Source: Saccharothrix deserti
GTDB lineage: Bacteria; Actinomycetota; Actinomycetes; Mycobacteriales; Pseudonocardiaceae
Reading direction: 5' to 3'
NCBI RefSeq assembly: GCF_009769385.1
Contig: NZ_VKAB01000016.1
Span: forward strand, 186,001 to 250,000
DNA: 64,000 bases
The notes under the pieces are model-generated. The model was not told the origin of the DNA. It saw only the letters and a list, made by a program, of their open reading frames with translations, and ran no database searches. Position numbers and translations under genes: made by a program. Below are positions 50,985 through 63,710 of this stretch, piece by piece. The stretch's first letter is position 1. Each line of letters starts with the position of its first letter.

Positions 50985-51922
50985 GGCCGTCGGAAGTACC
51001 TCGGGGTCGGCACCGTCACGTCGGGGAACGGTGTGCTGTGGACACGACGCGGCAGGTGGGTGCGGCGGTCGGCGGCCAAGTGCCGCAGGCGGCGGATCCG
51101 GTCGGCTGTCGGCGGGTGGGTGCGGAACAGCGCGGCCATGCCGCCGGCGGTGAGCGGGTTGGCGATCATGAGGTGCGCCCGGGACGCGTGCGGCGCGTCG
51201 GCGGGCAACGGCAGGCGCCGGACGCCGTGCTCGATCTTGTCCAGGGCGCTCGCCAGGGCGAACGGGTCGCCGGACAGGTGTGCTCCGTCGGCGTCGGCCT
51301 GGTACTCGCGGCTGCGGCCGATGGCCAGCTGGATCAGGCCGGCGGCCAGCGGCCCGAGGATGAGCATGAGCAGCGCGGCCAACGGGTTGGGCGCCTCCTC
51401 GTCGTCACCGGACCCGAGCGGCAGGAACAGCGCGAGGTTGGCCAGCGAGGTGATGATGCCGGCGAGCGCGGCGGCGACGCTGGAGATGAGGATGTCGCGG
51501 TGGTACACGTGGGACAGTTCGTGGCCGAGCACCGCACGCAGCTCGCGTGGGGTGAGCAGGCGCAGGATGCCCTCGGTGACGCAGACCGCGGCGTTGACCG
51601 GGTTGCGGCCGGTGGCGAAGGCGTTGGGCTGCGCGATCGGGCTGATGTACAGCCGCGGCATGGGCCGGCCGGCGGCGGTGGCCAGTTCGCGCACCATCGC
51701 GTACAGCTGCGGTGCTTGGACTTCGGTGACCGGTCGGGCGGCCATGGCCCGCAGCGCGAGCTTGTCCGACCAGAAGTAGGCGGCCCCGTTCACCGCCAGG
51801 GACAGCACCGTGGCGAGGACGAGTCCGGGACCGCCGCCGAGCCAGTAGCCGGTGGTGAGGATGAGTGCCGTGAGCAGACCGAGCAGCAGCGCGGTCTTCA
51901 GTCCGTTGTAGTAGCGACGCAT
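50981..51922 (-). CDS. htpX: HtpX-family membrane zinc metalloprotease
   Basis: 313 residues, GGAAGGAG before ATG. Two N-terminal membrane helices ([39 protein letters not shown]), the catalytic HExxH in [19 protein letters not shown], a further pair of helices, then the third ligand Glu in [16 protein letters not shown]. It degrades misfolded membrane proteins under stress. Encoded 30 nt after clpB on the same strand, so it probably belongs to the heat-shock transcript. Confidence 0.94.
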   Translation of the reverse strand: MRRYYNGLKTALLLGLLTALILTTGYWLGGGPGLVLATVLSLAVNGAAYFWSDKLALRAMAARPVTEVQAPQLYAMVRELATAAGRPMPRLYISPIAQPNAFATGRNPVNAAVCVTEGILRLLTPRELRAVLGHELSHVYHRDILISSVAAALAGIITSLANLALFLPLGSGDDEEAPNPLAALLMLILGPLAAGLIQLAIGRSREYQADADGAHLSGDPFALASALDKIEHGVRRLPLPADAPHASRAHLMIANPLTAGGMAALFRTHPPTADRIRRLRHLAADRRTHLPRRVHSTPFPDVTVPTPRYFRRP

Positions 51923-51952
51923 CGTCGTTCAGCTCCTTCCAGTGGTGATGCG

Positions 51953-54619
<2,667 letters not shown>

Positions 54620-54664
54620 GATCAACCTCCACGAACGATCTCGAGTTCCTCGCCGCCGGTGTCG

Positions 54665-55968
<1,304 letters not shown>

Positions 55969-56568
55969 TCACCCCCCGTTCTCCCCGTCGGACGACCCGT
56001 CGCCCGCGGGCCCGCCGTGCTCGGGTCGTGCCGCCACGACGACCGCCGCGGCACGCAGCTGCCGTTCGTCCTCGCCGTAGCCGGGCCGCAGCACGGCCAC
56101 GACCGTGCCCGGTTCGGCCTCGGTGTCCGCGGTGGCGGAGACGGCCTCGTGCCTGGCCGGGTCGAACGTCGCGCCCACGTCGTCCCGCCGGGGGAAGCCC
56201 AACCCGGCCAGCACCGTCAGCGCCTGGTCCCGGACCGCCCGCACGCCTTGCACGATCGAGGTCGGATCGGCGTCGGCGTGCTGCAACGCCAGCTCCAGGT
56301 TGTCCACCACGGGCAGCCAGGCCGCCGCGACCCGGCTGCGCTCCTCCCACCGCTGCCGCTCGGCCTCACGGGCGACCCGCTTGCGCAGGTTGTCCAACTC
56401 CGCCGCGGTACGCCGCCAGCGGCCCTCCAGCCGCGCCACCTCGGCCTCGAACTCGGCCACCCGGTCCGCACCCCCCACCTCGGCGGTGGAGGGTGCGGTG
56501 CGCCGGGCCTGGTCCGAGGGCGGCTGCGGATCACCGCGGCCGGGTGTGAAACCTTCCTGTTGGGCCAT
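55969..56568 (-). CDS. grpE: GrpE nucleotide-exchange factor
   Basis: 199 residues, GGAGG before ATG. Long N-terminal helix (ADRVAEFEAEVARLEGRWRR), then RKRVAREAERQRWEERSRVA and WLPVVDNLELALQHADADPT (the conserved PVVDNLE region), and the beta wing GATFDPARHEAVSATADTEA. It promotes ADP release from DnaK. It sits 11 nt from dnaK and 6 nt from cbpA. The C-terminal tail is polar and variable. Confidence 0.94.
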   Translation of the reverse strand: MAQQEGFTPGRGDPQPPSDQARRTAPSTAEVGGADRVAEFEAEVARLEGRWRRTAAELDNLRKRVAREAERQRWEERSRVAAAWLPVVDNLELALQHADADPTSIVQGVRAVRDQALTVLAGLGFPRRDDVGATFDPARHEAVSATADTEAEPGTVVAVLRPGYGEDERQLRAAAVVVAARPEHGGPAGDGSSDGENGG

Positions 56569-56579
56569 GGCAACCTCCG

Positions 56580-58469
56580 TCAGCCACTCGTGAACTCGGC
56601 GTCGATGACGTCGTCGCCGCCGGCCCGTCCGGCGCCGGCCTCGCCGCCGGTGGACGCCCCACCGGTCGACGCCGCGCCCGCGCTGTCGAGGCCGTAGTAG
56701 AGCTGCTGGAGCTCGGAGGTCAGCTCCCGCAGCCGGTCCAGCCCGACGCTGTCGTCCTTGATCGCCTGGCGGGCGTCGGCGAGCAGCATCTCGGCCCGCG
56801 CCCGTTCGTGTGCCGGTGCGGCGTCGCCGAGTTCACCGAGGCGCTTCTCCACCTGGTAGGCGGCCGAGTCCAGCGTGTTGCGGGCATCGACCCGCTCGCG
56901 GATCCGGGCGTCCTCGCCCCGGTGCCGCTCCGCGTCGGCGACCATCCGCTCCACCTCGCTCTGGTCGAGGTTGGAGCTCTCGCTGATGGTGATGCGCTGC
57001 TCGGCGCCGGTGTCCTTGTCCTTGGCGGACACGTTGAGGATGCCGTTGGCGTCGATGTCGAACGTCACGTCGATCTGCGGCTCACCGCGCCGCGCCGGAC
57101 GGATGTTCTCCAACCGGAACCGCCCGAGCACCCGGTTGTCCGCCGCACGTTCGCGCTCGCCCTGGAGCACCACCACGTCGACGGCGCCCTGGTTGTCCTC
57201 CGCGGTGGAGAACACCTCGCTGCGCCGCGCGGGGATCGTGGTGTTGCGCTCGATCACCTTCGTCATCACGCCACCGAGGGTCTCCACGCCCAGCGACAGC
57301 GGCGTGACGTCCAGCAGCAGGACGTCGGACACCTCGCCCTTGATCACCGCCGCCTGCAGCGCCGCGCCCAGCGCCACGACCTCGTCCGGGTTGACCGTCA
57401 TGTTCGGGTCCTTGCCGCCGGTCAACCGCCGCACCAGGCTCTGCACCGCCGGGATCCGGGTGGAACCGCCCACCAGGATGACCTCGTCGATGTCGTTCGC
57501 GGTCACCTTGGCGTCGGCCATCGCCTGCTTCACCGGGCCCATGCACCGCTCCACCAGGTCCGCGGTGAGCTGCTCGAACGTCGAGCGCATCAACGTCGTG
57601 TTCAGGTGCTTCGGGCCGCCCGCGTCCGCGGTGATGAACGGCAGGTTGATCGTCGTCTGGGTGACCGACGACAGCTCGACCTTGGCCTTCTCCGCCGCCT
57701 CGAACAGCCGCTGCAACGCCTGCGGGTCCTTGCGCAGGTCGATGCCGTAGTCCTTGCGGAACTCGTCGGCCAGGTGCTCGACGATCCGCCGGTCGAAGTC
57801 GTCACCGCCCAGGTGGGTGTCGCCGGCCGTGGCACGGACCTCCACGACGCCGTCACCGACGTCGAGCAGGCTCACGTCGAACGTGCCGCCGCCCAGGTCG
57901 AACACCAGGACGGTCTCGTTCTTCTTCTTGTCCAACCCGTAGGCGAGTGCCGCCGCGGTGGGCTCGTTGATGATCCGCAGCACGTTCAGCCCGGCGATCT
58001 TCCCGGCGTCCTTGGTGGCCTGCCGCTGGGCGTCGTTGAAGTAGGCGGGCACCGTGACCACGGCCTCGGTCACCTTCTCGCCCAGGAACTTCGACGCGTC
58101 GTCGACCAGCTTGCGCAGCACCGCCGCGGAGATCTCCTCCGGTGCGTGCTCCCGGTCCCGGATCCGGAACCGCGCCGCCCCCTGCGGCCCGGACACCACG
58201 TCGTAGGACACGGTGTCCTTCTCGTTGCTCACTTCCTCGAAACGGCGACCGATGAACCGCTTGGCCGACGCGATCGTGGCCTTCGAGTTCAGGATCGCCT
58301 GACGCCGCGCGAGCTGACCCACCAGCCGTTCACCCTGGTCGGTGAACGCGACCACTGACGGGGTCGTGCGCGCGCCCTCGCTGTTGGGGATCACGGTCGG
58401 CTTGCCGCCTTCGGTGATGGCGATCACCGAGTTGGTGGTCCCCAGGTCGATACCGACTGCCTTGGCCAT
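56580..58469 (-). CDS. dnaK: Hsp70 chaperone DnaK
   Basis: 629 residues from ATG 58469, with GGGAGG at spacing 5. ATPase domain [20 protein letters not shown], phosphate loop [16 protein letters not shown], and [20 protein letters not shown]. The peptide-binding domain begins near [20 protein letters not shown]. The C-terminus VIDAEFTSG resembles the DnaK EEVD-type tail (DAEF) of actinobacteria. First gene of the dnaK-grpE-cbpA-cbpM-clpB-htpX series. A 15-bp tandem duplication lies across its translation-initiation region. Confidence 0.97.
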   Translation of the reverse strand: MAKAVGIDLGTTNSVIAITEGGKPTVIPNSEGARTTPSVVAFTDQGERLVGQLARRQAILNSKATIASAKRFIGRRFEEVSNEKDTVSYDVVSGPQGAARFRIRDREHAPEEISAAVLRKLVDDASKFLGEKVTEAVVTVPAYFNDAQRQATKDAGKIAGLNVLRIINEPTAAALAYGLDKKKNETVLVFDLGGGTFDVSLLDVGDGVVEVRATAGDTHLGGDDFDRRIVEHLADEFRKDYGIDLRKDPQALQRLFEAAEKAKVELSSVTQTTINLPFITADAGGPKHLNTTLMRSTFEQLTADLVERCMGPVKQAMADAKVTANDIDEVILVGGSTRIPAVQSLVRRLTGGKDPNMTVNPDEVVALGAALQAAVIKGEVSDVLLLDVTPLSLGVETLGGVMTKVIERNTTIPARRSEVFSTAEDNQGAVDVVVLQGERERAADNRVLGRFRLENIRPARRGEPQIDVTFDIDANGILNVSAKDKDTGAEQRITISESSNLDQSEVERMVADAERHRGEDARIRERVDARNTLDSAAYQVEKRLGELGDAAPAHERARAEMLLADARQAIKDDSVGLDRLRELTSELQQLYYGLDSAGAASTGGASTGGEAGAGRAGGDDVIDAEFTSG

Positions 58470-58476
58470 CACAACC

Positions 58477-58506
58477 TCCCCTGCGCTCGATTCCCCTGCG
58501 CTCGAT
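58477..58506. repeat. Perfect 15-bp tandem duplication upstream of dnaK
   Basis: tcccctgcgctcgat occurs twice in succession (58477-58491 and 58492-58506). On the minus strand each copy ends in AGGGGA, so the dnaK leader holds two copies of the ribosome-binding purine run, the proximal one joining GGTTGTG and ATG. Confidence 0.8.
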
Positions 58507-58559
58507 CAGGGCCGGCTCGATCAGGTGCTCCACCCGTGCCCCACCGCATCGACACACGA

Positions 58560-58606
58560 GGGCCGGCGGCCGTCTCCGGCCGGAAACCGGACACGACCGC
58601 CGGCCC
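58560..58606. promoter_or_regulatory. Inverted repeat upstream of dnaK
   Basis: gggccggcgg (58560-58569) / ccgccggccc (58597-58606), 10 bp, with an inner ccgg-rich pairing. It could be a leader structure of dnaK or a distant terminator for the hsp20 gene at 58753. No clear promoter hexamers were identified. Confidence 0.45.
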
Positions 58607-58691
58607 CGGTCCGGCCCCACCCGCGCCAGTGCGTCGTCAAGACGCCGGACGGCCCGAACCCGCCACGGGCGCCGACACGTGGGCGGTGATG

Positions 58692-58710
58692 GCCGTGTCG
58701 TCGACACGGC
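58692..58710 (-). terminator. Perfect palindrome downstream of hsp20
   Basis: gccgtgtcg (58692-58700), t, cgacacggc (58702-58710): 9-bp arms around one base, 43 nt after the hsp20 stop. Likely terminator; an operator for the dnaK promoter is an alternative. Confidence 0.5.
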
Positions 58711-58752
58711 GTCGAGGTGGGCGCCGGACACTCCCGCGCGGCGGTTGCCGGA

Positions 58753-59181
58753 TCAGGTCTTGATCGCCCGGCGTTCCTCCGCGCCCGCGTTGATGGCGAT
58801 CTTGCGCGGCTTCGCTCGCTCGGCCACCGGGATGCGCAGGGTCAGCACACCGGCCGCGTAGTCGGCCTTGATGTCATCGGTGTCGAGGTTGTCACCCAGG
58901 AACAGTTGCCGACTGAAGCTCCCGGTCGGGCGCTCGTTGAGCACGGTCTCGACCTTGTCGTCGGCGGTCTGCCTGCGCTGCGCCTTCACCGTGAGCACGT
59001 TGTCCTGCACGTCGACGTCGATGGACTCGGTGCTCACGCCGGGCAGGTCGAACTGCACCACGAACTCGTCGCCGCTGCGGTAGGCGTCCATCGGCATGGC
59101 CCTCGACCCCGACAGGTCGTTGCGGAACCACTGCTGCGTCAGCCGGTCCAGTAGCTGGAACGGATCGGTCCGCATCAGCAT
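58753..59181 (-). CDS. hsp20: Small heat-shock protein (Hsp20/alpha-crystallin), copy 1
   Basis: 142 residues. Alpha-crystallin domain from about residue 32 ([20 protein letters not shown]) to 130, with [20 protein letters not shown] and the A-x-x-x-G-V-L motif [10 protein letters not shown]. The N-terminus [20 protein letters not shown] is the hydrophobic substrate arm, and the C-terminal tail lacks a clear I-x-I. An ATP-independent holdase that keeps unfolding proteins soluble for DnaK/ClpB. Divergent from copy 2 across a region with a HAIR-like operator. Confidence 0.93.
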   Translation of the reverse strand: MLMRTDPFQLLDRLTQQWFRNDLSGSRAMPMDAYRSGDEFVVQFDLPGVSTESIDVDVQDNVLTVKAQRRQTADDKVETVLNERPTGSFSRQLFLGDNLDTDDIKADYAAGVLTLRIPVAERAKPRKIAINAGAEERRAIKT

Positions 59182-59327
59182 GGCCGTTCTCCTCCTTCCC
59201 TCACGTGATCACGTCCTCACAACTGGCACCACCCTCAACGTGCCGTTCCGGGGACCTGTTCCAACCGTGAAGAAGTTAACCCGAATGGAGTATTGTCAGG
59301 CGTGGGCCGGATGTGAGCGTTCACAAA

Positions 59328-59348
59328 GTTGAGCCGACCCTACTCAAG
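59328..59348. promoter_or_regulatory. HAIR-like operator (HspR-associated inverted repeat)
   Basis: GTTGAGC (59328-59334), 7 nt, ACTCAAG (59342-59348). The HspR consensus is CTTGAGT-N7-ACTCAAG, so the right arm is perfect and the left arm differs at its two outer bases. It lies in the 272-bp intergenic region between the divergent hsp20 genes, next to the inverted repeat TGTGA-gcgt-TCACA (59312-59325). Confidence 0.6.
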
Positions 59349-59453
59349 TAGGGGAACAATTGGCGGCGCAAGTTCGTCATACAGGTCGAGCGCGCGTCGC
59401 GACGCGCGACTCGCACGCGATGGCGTTGGTTGATCGTTCCAGGAGGTGGAGTC

Positions 59454-59909
59454 ATGACACTGCCAGCCGTGCGATCGTCCGGTCCGCCCGGCCGGTGGGA
59501 CCCGTTCCGGGAGTTCGAGGACCTCTACCGCGAGATGGGCCGCTGGATGGACTCGGTGACCGGACGACTGGACGAGGGCGTTCGGGCGTGGTCGCCGTTG
59601 GCCGATGTCGCCGAGACCGATGACGCGTACCTGGTCGAGGTGGAGCTGCCCGGCGTCAAGCGCGAGGACATCAACATCGACCTCATCGGCAGTGAGCTGG
59701 CCATCACCGGTGAGCTCAAGGAGAAGGAGCGGCAGGGCCTGTTCCGGAGCCGCACGCGCCGCACCGGCCAGTTCTCCTACCGGGTGACGCTGCCGCACGA
59801 CGTGGACGCCGACAAGGTCGAGGCGAACCTGGCCGACGGCGTGCTGTCCGTCCGGGTGCCCAAGAGCGAGGCGGCCAAGCCGCGGCGCATCGCCATCAGC
59901 GGCAAGTGA
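59454..59909 (+). CDS. hsp20: Small heat-shock protein (Hsp20/alpha-crystallin), copy 2
   Basis: 151 residues, AGGAGG 9-10 nt before ATG. The N-terminal arm DPFREFEDLYREMGRWMDSV is typical of actinobacterial Hsp18. The alpha-crystallin domain has DDAYLVEVELPGVKREDINI and GQFSYRVTLPHDVDADKVEA, then A-x-L-x-D-G-V-L (ANLADGVLSVRVPKSE). Only weakly similar to copy 1, so the two are not recent duplicates. A strong terminator lies 27 nt downstream. Confidence 0.93.
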   Translation: MTLPAVRSSGPPGRWDPFREFEDLYREMGRWMDSVTGRLDEGVRAWSPLADVAETDDAYLVEVELPGVKREDINIDLIGSELAITGELKEKERQGLFRSRTRRTGQFSYRVTLPHDVDADKVEANLADGVLSVRVPKSEAAKPRRIAISGK

Positions 59910-59935
59910 CCCCCTCACCGTTCGGGTGACCGACG

Positions 59936-59977
59936 CGCGAGCCCCGGCCTGCCCCGACCGGCAGGCCGGGGCTCGCG
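59936..59977 (+). terminator. Very strong 18-bp hairpin terminator
   Basis: Perfect stem: cgcgagccccggcctgcc (59936-59953) pairs with 59960-59977, with a 6-nt loop. The most stable hairpin seen in the window. Confidence 0.88.
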
Positions 59978-60027
59978 GTCAGGGCGTGTCGGCACGAGTT
60001 CGCGCAACCACTTGGAGGTGAGACCCC

Positions 60028-60534
60028 ATGAACACCAACCCGCTCCTGCCCGGCGGGCCGACAAACGTGCCGACCCCGCCCACGGGATGGCCCATCGGCT
60101 CCTACGCCACCTACACCGAGGCCCAACGCGCCGTGGACTACCTGGCGGACAAGGACTTCCCCGTGCACGACGTCACGATCGTCGGCGTCGGGCCGATGGT
60201 CGTCGAACGGGTCACCGCCCGGCTGACCTGGGGCCGCGTCCTGGCCGGCGGGGCGGCGTCCGGCATCTGGTTCGGACTGTTCGTCGGCCTGCTGCTCGGC
60301 CTGCTCGGCACCGCACCGCTGCCGCTGGCGATCCTGACCGGCCTGGTCACCGGCGTCAGCTTCGGCACGGCGTTCGCCGCCGCGAGCTACGCCTCGGTGA
60401 GGGGCCGGCGTGGCTTCGCCTCGACCACCCAGCTGGTCGCCGGCCGCTACGACGTGCTCTGCGAACCCCGCAACGCCGAGAAAGGCCGGGACTTCCTGGC
60501 CGAACTCGCACTCAAGGCACCGTCGAGCCCTTGA
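60028..60534 (+). CDS. General-stress membrane protein (Gly-zipper, GSP17M-like)
   Basis: 168 residues, with GGAGGT 10 nt before ATG. N-terminal cytoplasmic part (IGSYATYTEAQRAVDYLADK, DVTIVGVGPMVV) resembles the heat-stress YflT/GSP17M domain. Two Gly/Leu-rich membrane helices follow (GIWFGLFVGLLLGLLG, LTGLVTGVSFGTAFAAA). It sits after the hsp20 gene and its terminator in a stress-gene island. Function unknown. Confidence 0.8.
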   Translation: MNTNPLLPGGPTNVPTPPTGWPIGSYATYTEAQRAVDYLADKDFPVHDVTIVGVGPMVVERVTARLTWGRVLAGGAASGIWFGLFVGLLLGLLGTAPLPLAILTGLVTGVSFGTAFAAASYASVRGRRGFASTTQLVAGRYDVLCEPRNAEKGRDFLAELALKAPSSP

Positions 60535-60583
60535 CGTCCGCAACCCGGGAGCACACCACCGGGAGGTGGACTGGCCGGTCAGG

Positions 60584-60780
60584 TCAGGCGAGGTCCGCGA
60601 CGCGTTCCACTTCGGCGGTGCGGCCGGCGACGATCAGCACGTCAACACCCCGGCGGGCCGGCCGGTCCCGGTCGCCACGGGCAACATCAGCAACACCGTG
60701 GCGGCGAGGAACGCCAGGACGACGAGCCGGGCGGGATGCCGCCACCCACGCGTTCGCCGCACGCCGACCAGTCTGCTCAC
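60584..60780 (-). pseudogene. Deletion scar: TrkH N-terminus joined to TrkA C-terminus
   Basis: GTG 60780 reads VSRLVGVRRTRGWRHPARLV, then VLAFLAATVLLMLPVATG, the first helix of a TrkH potassium channel subunit. After about 41 codons the frame meets a stop (TGC TGA), while another frame gives RRGVDVLIVAGRTAEVERVA and stops at 60584, the final strand and helix of a TrkA regulatory protein. Nearly all of trkH and trkA between these ends is absent. It is best read as a large internal deletion of a former trkH-trkA potassium-uptake operon. Confidence 0.75.
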
Positions 60781-60831
60781 CGTGGCCCGCCGCAACCTGA
60801 TCGGGGATGTGATCGGCCACTTTATCCGTCC

Positions 60832-61365
60832 TCAATCGACTGCCGCGGCCCGGCCACTCGGGACGGCTGAGCCGAACAACAGCGCCGTCGCCACCACACC
60901 GACACCGAGAAGTGCGATCGACACCCCGAGCAACGCGAAGTACCCGCCGATGCCCGCCCACGTCAGCGGCATCACCACCAACGCCCACCTGGCCACGCCG
61001 GGCCGGCGGAACACGTTCACCAGCACACCGAACCCGGCCGTGGCCTGCCGCGGCCGACCGCCCCGTCCTGCCGGACGAGCGCGAGACCCATCGGCGAGAC
61101 CGGGATCCAGCGCGGCCACACCGGCCTGCGCACCGATCTGACCGCCGTCGTCCGAGGCACGAGGCTCGCGGAGGCGTGCCACCTGCACCGCCGGTACCGC
61201 GGTCGCCACGGCGAGCGTGAGCACCGCGGCCGTCCACCCCGCCAGGTCGTAGACCAGCAGCACCGCACCGCTGCGCAGGAAGCTCGGCGCCAGCCACTGG
61301 CCCACGTACAGCCCGGCGAGCAGCCGGTAGTGGCGGGTCGGCGCCCGGGCCGGCGTGGCCGTCAT
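60832..61365 (-). CDS. Hypothetical membrane protein
   Basis: 177 residues from ATG 61365. Three or four membrane segments: SFLRSGAVLLVYDLAGWTAA, VLTLAVATAVPAVQVARLRE, WALVVMPLTWAGIGGYFALL and SIALLGVGVVATALLFGSAV. The middle (about 65-110) is a charged, Gly/Arg-rich loop. It lies 27 nt downstream of a truncated DJ-1 gene on the same strand. I do not recognise the family. Confidence 0.6.
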   Translation of the reverse strand: MTATPARAPTRHYRLLAGLYVGQWLAPSFLRSGAVLLVYDLAGWTAAVLTLAVATAVPAVQVARLREPRASDDGGQIGAQAGVAALDPGLADGSRARPAGRGGRPRQATAGFGVLVNVFRRPGVARWALVVMPLTWAGIGGYFALLGVSIALLGVGVVATALLFGSAVPSGRAAAVD

Positions 61366-61392
61366 GCGCGGCCCACCAGTCGCGCGGACCAC

Positions 61393-61665
61393 TTACGCCA
61401 ACAGCCGCTCGTCGGTCATCGCCCGGATCGTGGCCACGTCGCCACCGGGCACGACCAGCGCGTGCGGCGAGGGGACGTCGGCGAACGTGTGGCTCGCGGT
61501 GAGCGCCAACGGGGTGTCGGTCCCCATCGGCTCCAGCCGGTCGGCCACCACCACGACCTCGTGCCCGAGCCCGGCCTGGCCGAGGGCGGAGAGCACCTGG
61601 AGCGGCCCGACGAGGTCGAGTGCGGTGATACCGGGGTAGAGCACGAACGCGATCGTGTCGGTCAT
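61393..61665 (-). pseudogene. 3'-truncated DJ-1/PfpI-family gene
   Basis: 90 codons from ATG 61665: MTDTIAFVLYPGITALDLVG and LEPMGTDTPLALTASHTFAD, then HALVVPGGDVATIRAM and a stop after TDERLLA. DJ-1/PfpI proteins continue with a nucleophile-elbow segment (VCTGA/S) that is absent here. About 120 C-terminal residues are lost. Divergent from the GlxA-like regulator, the usual partner of such genes. Confidence 0.75.
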
Positions 61666-61751
61666 GGTCGCCAATCAACCGGGCGCCCGGTCACGCTGTG
61701 GGCGTCGTGTCCGGAATCCTGCGAACCACGTCATCCCGCCAGGCGCGCTGC

Positions 61752-61757
61752 TAGCCT
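61752..61757 (+). promoter_or_regulatory. Leaderless -10 element (TAGCCT)
   Basis: TAGCCT followed by 7 nt and ATG 61765, with no ribosome site. Same spacing as the other leaderless starts. Confidence 0.5.
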
Positions 61758-61764
61758 CGCGATC

Positions 61765-62739
61765 ATGCGGGAGCCACCGAGACGAGTGGTGATCGTGGGC
61801 TACCCGGACGCCGAGCTGCTCGACATCGCCTGCCCGTCGGACGTCCTCGACGCGGCGAACCGCCTCGGCGCGCGGCGCCCGTACGAGATCGCCCTGGCCA
61901 GCCTCGACGGTCGCGGCGTGCGCTGCGAGTCCGGCCTGACCGTGGTCGCCGGGCTACGGCTCGACCAGGTCGACGGGCCGCTGGACACGTTGATCGTCGC
62001 GGGCGGCATCGGCCACGAGGCGGCGTCGGCCGACCGCCGGTTGACCACGCACCTGCGCAGGCTGGCCGGCGTGAGCCGACGGGTCGCCTCGGTGTGCACC
62101 GGCGCCACCGTCCTGGCCGCGGCCGGGCTGCTGGCGGGCAGGCGGGCCACCACGCACTGGAGGTACGCGGCCCGGCTCGCCGCCCGCTACCCCGACGTGA
62201 CGGTCGATCCCGCGCCGCTGTTCGTCAAGGACGGCAACGTCTACACGTCCGCGGGCGTGACGAGCGCTCTGGACCTCACCCTGGCGTTCGTCGAGGAGGA
62301 CGAAGGGGCGTCGCTCGCCCGTGAAGTCGCCAGGACGCTGGTCACCTATCTGCAACGCCCCGGGAACCAGGCGCAGGTGAGCATGTTCCTCACCGCGCCG
62401 CTGCCCGACCACGGCGTGGTGAGGGACCTGATCAGCCACATCGTGAGCCGGCTGGACGCCGATCTCGGCGCGGCGGCGCTGGCCGGCCGGGCGGGTCTGA
62501 GCACCCGACAGCTGACCAGGCTGTTCGACACCCACCTCGGCACGACGCCGAGCCGGTACGTGCGCGCGGTGCGGACCGAGGCCGCCGCCAACCTGCTGGC
62601 CACCACGGAACTGCCGCTCACCGCGGTCGCGCGCCGGTGCGGTTTCGGCTCGACCGAAACCCTGCGCCAGGCCTTCCTCGACCACTACGAAACCTCCCCG
62701 TCGGCCTACCGCGCGGCAAACCGACGGCGGGCGTCATGA
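61765..62739 (+). CDS. GlxA-like AraC-family regulator with DJ-1/PfpI domain
   Basis: 324 residues. N-terminal DJ-1 domain (RVVIVGYPDAELLDIACPSD) with the nucleophile-elbow motif SVCTGATVLAAAGLLAGRRA and TTHWRYA. The C-terminal AraC domain has two HTHs (GAAALAGRAGLSTRQLTRLF; LPLTAVARRCGFGSTETLRQ) ending in HYETSPSAYR. It senses a small molecule through the DJ-1 domain. The divergent truncated DJ-1 gene may have been its target. Confidence 0.93.
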   Translation: MREPPRRVVIVGYPDAELLDIACPSDVLDAANRLGARRPYEIALASLDGRGVRCESGLTVVAGLRLDQVDGPLDTLIVAGGIGHEAASADRRLTTHLRRLAGVSRRVASVCTGATVLAAAGLLAGRRATTHWRYAARLAARYPDVTVDPAPLFVKDGNVYTSAGVTSALDLTLAFVEEDEGASLAREVARTLVTYLQRPGNQAQVSMFLTAPLPDHGVVRDLISHIVSRLDADLGAAALAGRAGLSTRQLTRLFDTHLGTTPSRYVRAVRTEAAANLLATTELPLTAVARRCGFGSTETLRQAFLDHYETSPSAYRAANRRRAS

Positions 62740-62752
62740 AAGTCGTTGCGTG

Positions 62753-63649
62753 TCACAGAGATGCCGCGTCGTGCAGGTACGTGACCATGTCCGAGATCGG
62801 GGTGCGTGGTCGCGGCCGGTGCACGAGGCAGATCTCCCGGGCCATCGGCTGGTCGAGGTCGCGGACGAGGTAGGCGCCGTGTTCGGCGGAGCGCAGTGTG
62901 GTGTCCGGCACGAGGGCGACGCCCAAACCGGCGCCGACCAGGGCGAGGGTGACCGCGTAGTCCCGGGTCTCGTACGCCACGTGCAGCTCGACGCCGGCCC
63001 GCCGGGCGGCCCCGTCCAGCGTGATCCGGTTGGGCACGCCGGGTGCGCCGGAGATCCACTCGTCGGCGGTGAGCGCGGCCAGCGGCAGCCTGCCGGCGGC
63101 GGCGTGGCGGTGACCGGCGGGCAGCACCAGCCGCAGCGGGTCGGTCATCAGGCGGGCGCGGTGCACGCCGGCGGCGGAGGCCGGTGGCACGTCGGGGTAG
63201 CGATGCGTGATCAGCAGGTCGAGGTTCCCGGAGGTGACGAGCCCGTACCCGTCGGGCGGCTCGATGTCCAGCAGGGAGAGGCGCACCTGCGGGTGGGCGC
63301 GGCGGAACGTGGCCAGCGCGGCGGGCACCAGGGCCTGGCCCGCGCTCGCGAACGTGCCGACGGACAGGTGTTCGCGGGGTAGCCGCCGGGCGTCGCGGAT
63401 GGCGTCCTCGGCTTCGTGGACCGCGCCGAGGACGCGTTCGCCGTGGCTGACCAGCACCTCACCGAGCGGTGTCGGCCGCACCCCGCCGGGGCCGCGGTCG
63501 ACCAGGCGCTCGCCGACCTCCCGTTCCAACTTGGCGAGCTGCTGGGACAGGGCAGAGGCGGTGAAGCCCATGCGCTTGGCCGCGGCGGCGATCGAGCCGC
63601 TGTGGGCGACCTCGACCAGGACCCGCAGCCGCTCGATGTCCAGAGCCAT
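62753..63649 (-). CDS. LysR-family transcriptional regulator
   Basis: 298 residues, AAGGA before ATG. N-terminal winged HTH (LVEVAHSGSIAAAAKRMGFT, ASALSQQLAKLEREVGERLV), then two periplasmic-binding-like effector lobes (LSVGTFASAGQALVPAALAT, AVTLALVGAGLGVALVPDTT). Divergent from the dehydratase, which is its likely target, in the usual LysR layout. The ligand may be an amino acid or oxo acid. Confidence 0.93.
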   Translation of the reverse strand: MALDIERLRVLVEVAHSGSIAAAAKRMGFTASALSQQLAKLEREVGERLVDRGPGGVRPTPLGEVLVSHGERVLGAVHEAEDAIRDARRLPREHLSVGTFASAGQALVPAALATFRRAHPQVRLSLLDIEPPDGYGLVTSGNLDLLITHRYPDVPPASAAGVHRARLMTDPLRLVLPAGHRHAAAGRLPLAALTADEWISGAPGVPNRITLDGAARRAGVELHVAYETRDYAVTLALVGAGLGVALVPDTTLRSAEHGAYLVRDLDQPMAREICLVHRPRPRTPISDMVTYLHDAASL

Positions 63650-63710
63650 TAGCGTTCCTTAACCCTCCCCAGCAGATTCCGCTTCAGCTTACGGCCGTCG
63701 GGCGTGCAGA

